This document shows positions 1 to 5,593 of a stretch of 6,133 bases of DNA, in pieces. Origin of the DNA: CAYZHV01 sp964478055 (lineage in GTDB: Bacteria; Spirochaetota; Spirochaetia; DSM-27196; Alkalispirochaetaceae); the NCBI GenBank assembly GCA_964478055.1, contig CAYZHV010000232.1, positions 1-6,133 of the forward strand. Direction: 5' to 3'. The translations under genes and the position numbers were made by a program. A model generated the notes under the pieces. The model was not told the origin of the DNA. It ran no database searches and worked only from the letters and a program-made list of their open reading frames with translations. Position 1 is the first letter of the stretch, and every line of letters begins with the position of its first letter.

Positions 1-650
1 AGGGCGGAAAGCTCCACGAGTCGGAGCACCATCTCCCGGGAGAGCCGCGCCCGTTCGATAGCGTCCGCGGCGTTCTGAGCGAACTGGTTTGCAAAAAGCC
101 GGTCCCTTCCGGAGAAGGGGATGGAGTTTCCTTCATCGTCCTTGGCGTTAATGAGCTGCAGTACACCCACAACCTTCCGACTTCTCGTCAGCAGCGGAAC
201 GATGAGCATGCTTCTGGTCTTGTAGTTGGTCTTGGTGTCAAAGTCCGCGTTAAAGGAGTAGCTCACCCCGGAACGAATGTCATAGACATCATCGATGAGA
301 AGCGTGTCGCCGGTGGCGGCGACGTACCCCGCCAGAGAGCTCCGGTCCACACCGAGACTTCTCGAGGAGTAGACATATCGGGTCTTGGCTTCCTCTCCAC
401 GAAAGAGGGTGTCGTTTTGAATATAGCTGAAGAAGAGGCGATCTCCTGAACGCAGATAGAGAGTACCGGCGTCCGCGCGAACGAGCCGACGTGCCTCCTG
501 GAGCACCTGCTCGAGGAGCGTGTCGAGATCGCGGATGTGATAGAGCGACTGAATCGTCTCCATCAATCCGGTTACATCTGAAAACGGTGTACCGGTTGAT
601 ACCGCAAACTCTTGCGCGTCGGTCACCACGGATTCGGGCTTCGCCATCAT
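1..650 (-). CDS. GAF-domain signalling protein, N-terminal part (C-terminus beyond window)
   Basis: The reading frame is open from the ATG at 650 to the window edge, giving 216 residues with no stop. Residues about 30-200 form a GAF domain. A helix starting with ETIQSLYHIRDLDTLL leads into the sheet AGTLYL. Later come the conserved FDTKTNYKTRSMLIVPL (about 137-153) and GVLQLINAK (162-170), followed by F179 and D183, a pattern like the NKFDE-type GAFs of cyclic-nucleotide phosphodiesterases and cyclases. GAF domains bind small ligands and control an attached output domain. The last visible residues, LSREMVLRLVELSA, resemble the linker of GAF proteins that continue into an HD or HD-GYP phosphohydrolase domain; that output is inference, and a cyclase or phosphatase is possible. 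There is no signal peptide or membrane segment, so it is likely cytoplasmic. The start could be either of two adjacent ATGs (650 or 647). An in-frame stop lies at 675-677, and no clear Shine-Dalgarno precedes the start. It lies 113 bases after the permease on the same strand. Confidence 0.88.
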   Translation of the reverse strand, partial: MMAKPESVVTDAQEFAVSTGTPFSDVTGLMETIQSLYHIRDLDTLLEQVLQEARRLVRADAGTLYLRSGDRLFFSYIQNDTLFRGEEAKTRYVYSSRSLGVDRSSLAGYVAATGDTLLIDDVYDIRSGVSYSFNADFDTKTNYKTRSMLIVPLLTRSRKVVGVLQLINAKDDEGNSIPFSGRDRLFANQFAQNAADAIERARLSREMVLRLVELSA

Positions 651-763
651 ATGTGCCAGCGATACTTTGCTACGCTACTCATAAAGGTATTGCAGAACCC
701 CCCGGTTCACCACGATTGGCACGAATTTCTGAGCGTTTCGCACTGATGTTTTTTGGTTTCGCT
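651..763. other. Intergenic gap, permease to GAF gene
   Basis: These 113 bases lie between the permease stop and the GAF start, both on the minus strand. I looked for a hairpin followed by a T-run in the minus direction and found none. I also found no -35/-10 pair with good spacing and no ribosome binding site next to the GAF start. A short repeat (GCGAAAC at about 756-762 and again at 735-741 on the minus strand) is too small to interpret. Whether the GAF gene is read through from the permease or has its own promoter cannot be decided here. Confidence 0.5.
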
Positions 764-2044
764 TCACGCGGCTTCTCTCCTTCTTCGCAGGACAAACCAG
801 AGAATCCCAACTATCAGAACGCCCCCTGCGGTGAGGAGAATCGCCGGATCCACAAAAGCTGCCAGAGAGAGGCAGCCAAGAAGGCCGAAAACCGAGATCC
901 ATTTCGGATAGAGCCTCTGCTCTTTGGAGAGAGCTAAAGCGGCAGCGTTGGTCAGGGCGTAGTAGACGAGCACCGTTACCGCTGAGAAGGACCAGGTGAG
1001 ACGGACATCTCCGACGAGGACGATGGCGAAGACCACGCCTCCCATGACGAGTACCGCCGGAAGAGGCGTGTTCCGCCTCACCTTGGCGAAGAGCCGGGGC
1101 ATATCTCCCCGGCGTCCCATGGCCAGAAGAACCCGGGAGAGACCAAGGAGGAGGTTGAGAAGCACTCCCACCATGGCGGTAACTGCTCCCACCGCGAGCA
1201 ATATCCGACCGGGAGCACCGATAACTGACCCCGCGGCGACCTCCAGGGGCGCGCCGCTCTCCTCGGTCATGAGAGCCATGCCGGAGGCGCCGAGGACCCC
1301 CACCCCAGAGGCGGCCACGAGAATGTAGATCACCATGGTGATGGAAATCGTGGTAATCACCGCCCGGGGGATGGTCTTCTGCGGCTCCTTTACCTCTTCT
1401 CCAAGGGTGGCTATACGACCGTAGCCGGTGTAGGCGACAAAGGAGAGGGCCGCCGCGTAGAGGAGTCCGCCCGCCGGGGTGCGCCCTTCCTCAGGGAGGA
1501 AGAAGGGTGTGAAACGGCCCGGATCCGCAAAGGGAAGGGCTATGAGGATGAAGCCAACCAGGGAGAGAAGCGTAATCGAAACTATGACGACGTTTACAGC
1601 CGTTGTCCGTCGTACCCCGGCGGCGACGATCGCCGTCAGCGCAACGACAAGTAGCAGAGCCGCCACTGTCTGATACCCGGCGACCGCCGAGGGGTAGAGA
1701 AGCGATAGGGCGTAACCGGCGAAACCGAGGGCGGCGGTGGCGGCAGAGGCGCTCTTGGCGACGAGAAACATCCAGCCTGCCCCGAAGCCGGCGAGGGGGG
1801 TGAGAAACTCGTAGCCGTACTCGTAGGTTCCGCCGCTCACCGGGTGGGCCGCGGCGAGCTGGGCGCTGCTCAGGGCGTTGGCCGAAGCCACCAATGCAGC
1901 GATAAGAACCGCAAGTACCACCGATGGACCGGTGATTCCCGCGGCGATACCGAGGCTTACGAAGACTCCCGTTCCGAGGATCGAGCCGAGACCAACAAAG
2001 GTCGCTCCAGGGAGCCCAAGCTCGCGCTTGAGGAGATCGCTCAT
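764..2044 (-). CDS. APC-superfamily amino-acid permease
   Basis: This is a 426-residue integral inner-membrane protein, a normal length for the amino acid-polyamine-organocation (APC) superfamily. About twelve hydrophobic segments can be counted, at roughly 14-33, 40-62, 86-112, 122-142, 149-170, 192-212, 226-250, 278-305, 328-345, 350-372, 382-397 and 399-418. The family's unwound TM1 motif is present as GSILGTGVFVSLG (20-32). The TM6 region and following loop read AYTGYGRIATLGEEVKEPQK (204-223), the usual EE-V-x-x-P block. The loop after TM8, SRVLLAMGRRGDMPRLF (303-319), is also typical. APC members exchange or import amino acids or amines using ion gradients; the substrate is not readable from sequence. 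The tail ends in an arginine cluster (419-423), suiting a cytoplasmic C-terminus. The ATG at 2044 is the best start, because an in-frame stop lies at 2087-2089 and the first residues match the family N-terminus. No Shine-Dalgarno precedes it. Confidence 0.9.
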   Translation of the reverse strand: MSDLLKRELGLPGATFVGLGSILGTGVFVSLGIAAGITGPSVVLAVLIAALVASANALSSAQLAAAHPVSGGTYEYGYEFLTPLAGFGAGWMFLVAKSASAATAALGFAGYALSLLYPSAVAGYQTVAALLLVVALTAIVAAGVRRTTAVNVVIVSITLLSLVGFILIALPFADPGRFTPFFLPEEGRTPAGGLLYAAALSFVAYTGYGRIATLGEEVKEPQKTIPRAVITTISITMVIYILVAASGVGVLGASGMALMTEESGAPLEVAAGSVIGAPGRILLAVGAVTAMVGVLLNLLLGLSRVLLAMGRRGDMPRLFAKVRRNTPLPAVLVMGGVVFAIVLVGDVRLTWSFSAVTVLVYYALTNAAALALSKEQRLYPKWISVFGLLGCLSLAAFVDPAILLTAGGVLIVGILWFVLRRRREAA

Positions 2045-2050
2045 GGAACC

Positions 2051-2079
2051 AATATGGTCTTTCAGTCGACAGGGGGCAA
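2051..2079 (-). promoter_or_regulatory. Putative sigma-70-type promoter for the permease
   Basis: On the minus strand, TTGCCC (2079-2074) and CATATT (2056-2051) are separated by exactly 17 bases. Each hexamer matches the sigma-70 consensus at four of six positions. The -10 box ends only six bases before the permease ATG, so a start of transcription at the usual distance would fall on or next to the ATG and give a leaderless or nearly leaderless message. This agrees with the lack of a Shine-Dalgarno there. The assignment rests on pattern alone. Confidence 0.4.
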
Positions 2080-2093
2080 GGTAATCCTACTGT

Positions 2094-2111
2094 CCGCCAC
2101 CGTGGTGACGG
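2094..2111 (-). terminator. Stop-proximal hairpin after the DUF4139-type gene, possible terminator
   Basis: Immediately after the TAG stop (2114-2112) the minus strand reads CCGTCAC-CACG-GTGGCGG. This can fold into a seven-pair stem with one G-T pair and a four-base loop. No T-run follows, so it is not a classic intrinsic terminator. It may instead stabilise the 3' end of the upstream message, pause polymerase, or do nothing. Its position between the gene end and the next promoter candidate fits a transcription-unit boundary. Confidence 0.35.
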
Positions 2112-4115
2112 CTACCCGCGCAACTGTGAAAGGGAGCGAATACGCTCCTCCACGTCGCGTTCCGCGGCCGTCTCCTCACGACGAAGCTCCTGCTGTCGGC
2201 TTTCGAGGCGGGTGAGTTCCTCTTCCTGCTCCTCCAGACGGTCCACGTAATTCTCGTAGAGACGGTTTCCACTCTCCAGGACTCCCATGTTCTGTCGGAT
2301 ACGCTCCTGAGCTCGGAAGATTGCCTCGATTTGCGCCTCCAGGTTGCGCTGTTCTCGTCGGATTTCCGTCAGACGTTCCTGCGCCCTGGCAAGCTCCTCG
2401 AGACCTGATCGGAGTCGGGGAGAAAGGAGGTGCCCCTGTCGCAGATAGAAGCCGATGGTCTCTTCCGTGAGGGAGCGCACAGCAACGCTCTGGGAAACAA
2501 CCCGCTCTTCCTCAATGGTAAGCTCCCGGGATGTGCCCGGAGAGAGCGGGACGTCGAAGTAGTAGCTCTCCGCCACGGTCCGACTGGGAGTGGGGGATTG
2601 GAGCACCCAGTTCGTCTCTCTCGGGTACACCACCCTGACGGTCCGGCCCGCCCGATCGGAGGTGGAAAGCTCGTGTGTCACGCTTCGTCGCAGGGATCGT
2701 CGGATTAGGAGGGTCCCGCCTCTCGCCTCGATTGCCGTGATTCGCTCCGGCTCGCTTCTGCTCGTTGTTACGACCTCTGTCTCCAGGTCTACCGCGTAGA
2801 CCAGGGTGCCCCGCTCCCCGGCGGGTAGGTTCCGAAGGATGGCGTCGCCGCCGTAGCTCCCCTCGTCAAAGACGGTGACCGCCCCGGCCTGGAGGAGGAG
2901 CCCAGTGGTGTTCTCGACCTCCACCGCGTGCCTCGGATGGACACCCTGCCCCTGTTCGTACAAGGCGATTTTCTCCGCTTGAAGCTCCTCCTGGATCACC
3001 GGCAACATCGCCGCCTCCCCGGGGCCCATGCTCACCGCCGCCGGGACAACGTACTCGACGAACTCGCCCCGTTCTCCCGCCTCCGCCGCGGGCTCCACGC
3101 CGGAGCTAATGTCCGCTACCGCTCCTCCGGCAAAGTCGAGGGCTTCCTCGGCTTCCGCAAAACTCTCCGAGCGAAGAGCCGCCCTCGGCGCCGGCGCCCG
3201 GGGAGATGCCGCCGCGGAGCCCGAAGGAGTACCAATCCGCGGGCGCTCGACGTACTGCGGGGCAAAGAGACTCATGATAAAGCTTCGAGGGGCTCCGGAG
3301 ACCAGGGAGAGCCGGACATCCTCCCAGGGCTGGGTGCCGGTGTTCTCCACGATCGCCCACCCCTGCAGGAGCGCCTGATCGCCCTCCGTTGCGAGGCGAT
3401 AGGAGAGTTTCCAGAGCGGCGCTTCCCGGACGTAGGCAACGCGGATTCTCCGCTCCCCCTCTCCATGAAACGAGAAGGTGACCCGTCGCTGGGTATCGCT
3501 TTTTCGGCCGGCGAGAAGCGCCAGGGCGCGATCGAGATCCGCCTGGAGCTGCTCATCCTCCAGGCGGATGCTCTCGACTCCGTCCAAATCGAAGGAGCGC
3601 AGCGTCCCGTTCTCCAAAAGCGAAACGAAGACGGAGTAGCCTTCCCCGGATTCCGTGGAACGGCGCTCAACTCCGAAGAGGGCGCCCTTCGCCTCTCGCC
3701 CTTCCTCCGTCTGGAGCCGAACCCTGCTACCCCGAATGCGGCGCAGGAGCTCCTCGACCGAGGGGGCATCGGAGATGTCCACCGGCAGCCTCTTGAGCTG
3801 TCTCAGGAGCGGCTCCTCGGCGCCGTAGGAGACTGTTCCGACTCGTCCGCCGTCGAGATCCCGGATCACGAGACTCTTCAGGAGGTCGTCCATCCCCTCC
3901 GTGGGAAAGGTGAGCTCCCGCCGGACGTTGCCGGTAACGGTCTCGGCGTGCTCCACGTAGGCCACCCCACTGGTGAAGAGGACCACCCGGGAGACCGGCA
4001 TTTCGGGGCTGCTCTCCCGGCTCTGCGACTCTTCCGCCATCCCTACCGCGCCGAGGGGCAGGAGCGCAGAGAGAGAAAGAAGCGTAATCATCCAGCGACG
4101 AACCGGGGTTCCCAT
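2112..4115 (-). CDS. Exported DUF4139-type protein with C-terminal coiled coil
   Basis: This is a 667-residue protein of unknown biochemical role, placed in the DUF4139 group by sequence pattern. The ATG at 4115 is chosen because AGGAGG lies four bases upstream and translation then opens with a Sec signal peptide: two arginines (6-7), hydrophobic core about 9-24, and likely cleavage near residues 25-27. An in-frame ATG at 4160 would run into asnA and bury the signal, so it is less likely. The mature protein starts with a beta-rich region (VSRVVLFTSGVAYVE, 41-55). The DUF4139-like core follows: AYVREAPLWKLSYRL (227-241), then LQGWAIVENTG (250-260) and LSLVSGAPRSF (269-279). Residues about 296-355 are an Ala/Pro/Glu-rich, probably disordered linker. 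The core resumes around 356-560, and residues 571-665 are a charged coiled coil. No lipobox cysteine is seen, so a periplasmic or surface location is inferred. It follows asnA by 14 bases and is probably co-transcribed. Confidence 0.78.
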   Translation of the reverse strand: MGTPVRRWMITLLSLSALLPLGAVGMAEESQSRESSPEMPVSRVVLFTSGVAYVEHAETVTGNVRRELTFPTEGMDDLLKSLVIRDLDGGRVGTVSYGAEEPLLRQLKRLPVDISDAPSVEELLRRIRGSRVRLQTEEGREAKGALFGVERRSTESGEGYSVFVSLLENGTLRSFDLDGVESIRLEDEQLQADLDRALALLAGRKSDTQRRVTFSFHGEGERRIRVAYVREAPLWKLSYRLATEGDQALLQGWAIVENTGTQPWEDVRLSLVSGAPRSFIMSLFAPQYVERPRIGTPSGSAAASPRAPAPRAALRSESFAEAEEALDFAGGAVADISSGVEPAAEAGERGEFVEYVVPAAVSMGPGEAAMLPVIQEELQAEKIALYEQGQGVHPRHAVEVENTTGLLLQAGAVTVFDEGSYGGDAILRNLPAGERGTLVYAVDLETEVVTTSRSEPERITAIEARGGTLLIRRSLRRSVTHELSTSDRAGRTVRVVYPRETNWVLQSPTPSRTVAESYYFDVPLSPGTSRELTIEEERVVSQSVAVRSLTEETIGFYLRQGHLLSPRLRSGLEELARAQERLTEIRREQRNLEAQIEAIFRAQERIRQNMGVLESGNRLYENYVDRLEEQEEELTRLESRQQELRREETAAERDVEERIRSLSQLRG

Positions 4116-4119
4116 AGTT

Positions 4120-4125
4120 CCTCCT
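4120..4125 (-). promoter_or_regulatory. Shine-Dalgarno of the DUF4139-type gene
   Basis: The minus strand reads AGGAGG-AACT-ATG, with the full consensus four bases before the ATG at 4115 and inside the 14-base gap after the asnA stop (4132-4130). It decides the start at 4115 against the upstream in-frame ATG at 4160. It is the only strong Shine-Dalgarno before any start in this window. Confidence 0.85.
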
Positions 4126-4129
4126 CGAA

Positions 4130-5167
4130 TCAGAGCAGAAAGATGCCGCTTTCCTGGCATCGTTTTTTCATCTCCTCAGGCCAAATACTCGCCTGGATCT
4201 CCCCAATATGCGCCTTCTGAAGGTAGAGCATGCAGAGTCGGGACTGGCCGATACCACCGCCAATGGAGGAAGGCAGCTCCCCGCTCAGCAAGCGCTGGTG
4301 GAAGTAGAGACCCCGTCTTTCGGTAGTGCCGGTGATCTCCAGTTGCCGCTCCAGGGCTTCCGGGTCTACCCGAATCCCCATGGAGCTCAGCTCGAAAGCG
4401 CTTTCCAGAATATGATTATAGACCAGAATATCCCCGTTTAGCCCTTTGAACCCGTTCTGAGTCGGAGTGGACCAATCATCGTAGTCCGGGGCTCGGCCGT
4501 CGTGGACTTCTCCGTTTCCCAGATCTCCGCCGATGCCGATAACAAAAACCGCTCCGTGCTCTCGGCACGCCTCGGTCTCCCGCTCCCGGGGAGCGAGCTT
4601 CGGGTACTGCCGGGCGAGCTCCTCGGCGTGAAAGAAGGTGATCTCTTCCGGGAGGCGCGGGGTAAGTTGATCGTACTCGTGGCAGATGTACTTTTCCGTT
4701 CGCCTGATCACGTCGTAAATCTTTCGGACAATCCGCTCGAGCTCCTCCAGAGTCCGCTCTTCCGGATCGATGGCTAGCTCCCAGTCCCACTGATCCACGT
4801 AGATCGAGTGCGTGTTGTCCATCTTGTCGTCCGGGCGGACGGCGTTCATGTCCGTATAGAGCCCCTCCTGAGGACCGAATCCGAGATCCGCCAGAGTGAG
4901 CCGCTTCCACTTGGCCAGGGACTGAACTATCTCGGCGGACTCGTCTCCCATGGCACCGAGAGAAAAGCGCACCGGCCGTTCCACGCCGTTTAAATCGTCG
5001 TTTATGCCGGTCCCGGAGCGGACAAAGAGCGGCGCCGTAACCCGCTGCAGATTGAGCTCGAAGGCGAGATTGGTCTGAAAGCTATCCTTGATTTTCATGA
5101 TAGCTTTCTCCGTCTCCCGGGGAGAGAGGAGCTCGGTGTAGTCGTCAGGTATGATCAGGTTCTCCAT
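4130..5167 (-). CDS. asnA: Aspartate--ammonia ligase (ammonia-dependent asparagine synthetase)
   Basis: AsnA makes L-asparagine from L-aspartate, ammonia and ATP, releasing AMP and pyrophosphate. It is a cytoplasmic enzyme with a class II aminoacyl-tRNA-synthetase-like fold. The product is 345 residues, close to the 330 of E. coli AsnA. Family signatures run along its whole length: SLAKWKRLTL (83-92), GLYTDMNAVRPDD (102-114), YVDQWDWELA (123-132), GIGGDLGNG (211-219), RAPDYDDWSTP (225-235), GLNGDILVYN (242-251), FELSSMGIRVD (258-268) and SIGGGIGQSRLCM (301-313). From memory of the E. coli enzyme, its substrate-contact residues correspond to S83, K88, R111, Q126, D128, E259, S261, R266 and R310, all kept. 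The enzyme should therefore be active. The ATG at 5167 is the natural start, but no Shine-Dalgarno precedes it; a -10-like box lies eight bases upstream. It is the first gene of a probable operon with the DUF4139-type gene and is divergent from the PilZ gene. Confidence 0.97.
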   Translation of the reverse strand: MENLIIPDDYTELLSPRETEKAIMKIKDSFQTNLAFELNLQRVTAPLFVRSGTGINDDLNGVERPVRFSLGAMGDESAEIVQSLAKWKRLTLADLGFGPQEGLYTDMNAVRPDDKMDNTHSIYVDQWDWELAIDPEERTLEELERIVRKIYDVIRRTEKYICHEYDQLTPRLPEEITFFHAEELARQYPKLAPRERETEACREHGAVFVIGIGGDLGNGEVHDGRAPDYDDWSTPTQNGFKGLNGDILVYNHILESAFELSSMGIRVDPEALERQLEITGTTERRGLYFHQRLLSGELPSSIGGGIGQSRLCMLYLQKAHIGEIQASIWPEEMKKRCQESGIFLL

Positions 5168-5247
5168 GGGCGCCCATTCTATACGCAGTTACCGGCCGGC
5201 GGAAGGGAGTCCCAACAGCTTCATTTTGTAGTACACTTTTAGGTACG
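5168..5247. promoter_or_regulatory. Divergent intergenic region, asnA and PilZ gene
   Basis: These 80 bases must carry the start signals of both divergent genes, unless asnA is read from further upstream. They contain two perfect eight-base palindromes, GGGCGCCC (5168-5175) and CCGGCCGG (5192-5199), centred 24 bases apart on either side of the asnA -10 box. These could be operator sites or GC-rich chance. Toward the PilZ gene there is a weak TACACT (5232-5237) with no credible -35 box, and a weak AGG (5241-5243) four bases before the ATG. Confidence 0.45.
5176..5204 (-). promoter_or_regulatory. Putative asnA promoter with -10 box next to the start codon
   Basis: On the minus strand TAGAAT (5181-5176), within TATAGAAT, matches the -10 consensus at five of six positions. 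The hexamer 17 bases upstream is TTCCGC (5204-5199), a poor -35 box, so an activator or another sigma factor may be involved. Only eight bases separate the -10 box from the asnA ATG, and they form the perfect palindrome GGGCGCCC (5168-5175). Transcription from here would start at or beside the ATG. Confidence 0.4.
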
Positions 5248-5589
5248 ATGGAACGGCGAAGACACGAGCGAGTCCCCTTTAAACGCCCCGTATCCGTGGA
5301 TTCAGAGCCCGGAAAAGCGGTGCAGACGGAGTCCGTTGACATAAGTGAGTCCGGCATTCGGTTCCGGTCCGACTCGGAGTTTTCTGAAGAGAGCTCCATT
5401 TCAGTCTCCCTCAGCCTGGATGAGGAAGAGGAGACCGTGGAGGTGCCGCTTGCCGCTCAGGCGCGAGTAGCCCGATGCCAAAATGCCGAGGAGGGGGGCG
5501 GATACGACGTGGGGATCGAGTTTTTTGAGCTCAGTGACGAGGCAAAGGCGCGACTGAGCACGGTCCTCCGTAAGATGGACGCTGACTGA
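5248..5589 (+). CDS. Stand-alone PilZ-domain protein, likely cyclic-di-GMP receptor
   Basis: The product is 113 residues and consists of a single PilZ domain, the common cyclic-di-GMP-binding module. Both binding motifs are present. The N-terminal arginine motif RxxxR is within RRRHERVPFKR (R4 and R8). The [D/N]xSxxG motif is DISESG (31-36), directly before IRFRS. The C-terminal strand YDVGIEFFELSDEAKARL (86-103) is the usual end of the fold. No output domain, signal peptide or membrane segment is attached, so the protein probably acts in the cytoplasm by binding a partner once loaded with cyclic-di-GMP. No pilus, flagellar or cellulose genes are nearby to name that partner. A run of acidic residues (58-62) sits in the middle of the domain. 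It is the only plus-strand gene, divergent from asnA and convergent with the lipid kinase, its stop ending two bases from the kinase's stop. Ribosome binding is weak (AGG at 5241-5243). Confidence 0.9.
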   Translation: MERRRHERVPFKRPVSVDSEPGKAVQTESVDISESGIRFRSDSEFSEESSISVSLSLDEEEETVEVPLAAQARVARCQNAEEGGGYDVGIEFFELSDEAKARLSTVLRKMDAD

Positions 5590-5593
5590 GTCA
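5583..5593. repeat. 11-base inverted repeat containing both convergent stop codons
   Basis: TGACTGAGTCA is a perfect inverted repeat around the G at 5588. The TGA at 5587-5589 ends the PilZ gene, and the TCA at 5591-5593 is the TGA stop of the lipid kinase read on the minus strand. Part of the symmetry is built in, since two facing TGA stops with one base between them are inherently near-palindromic. The five-base arms with a one-base centre cannot form a useful hairpin, so this is not a terminator. Confidence 0.6.

Noticed and set aside
735..762. Short direct repeat GCGAAAC and an AAA-looped GCG/CGC stem after the permease, considered as a terminator
   Set aside because: The stem has only three pairs and is not followed by a T-run on the minus strand.
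491..937. A 148-codon plus-strand frame over the start of the GAF gene and the end of the permease
   Set aside because: It covers parts of two well-supported minus-strand genes plus the gap, and its composition is arginine/proline/serine-rich with no known motif.
3272..3769. A 165-codon minus-strand frame inside the DUF4139-type gene
   Set aside because: It is an out-of-frame reading of a supported gene, full of Arg/Ser/Gly, with no domain signature.
2928..4220. A 430-codon open frame on the plus strand opposite the DUF4139-type gene and the end of asnA
   Set aside because: Its translation is rich in Arg/His/Pro without a recognisable fold, it lacks a Shine-Dalgarno, and it lies opposite a gene with signal peptide and family motifs. 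Long antisense frames are expected in GC-rich DNA.
5192..5199. CCGGCCGG palindrome as a firm transcription-factor operator
   Set aside because: An eight-base GC-only palindrome is common by chance in such DNA, and no matching second copy or known regulator motif is present. It is kept only as a note on the intergenic region.
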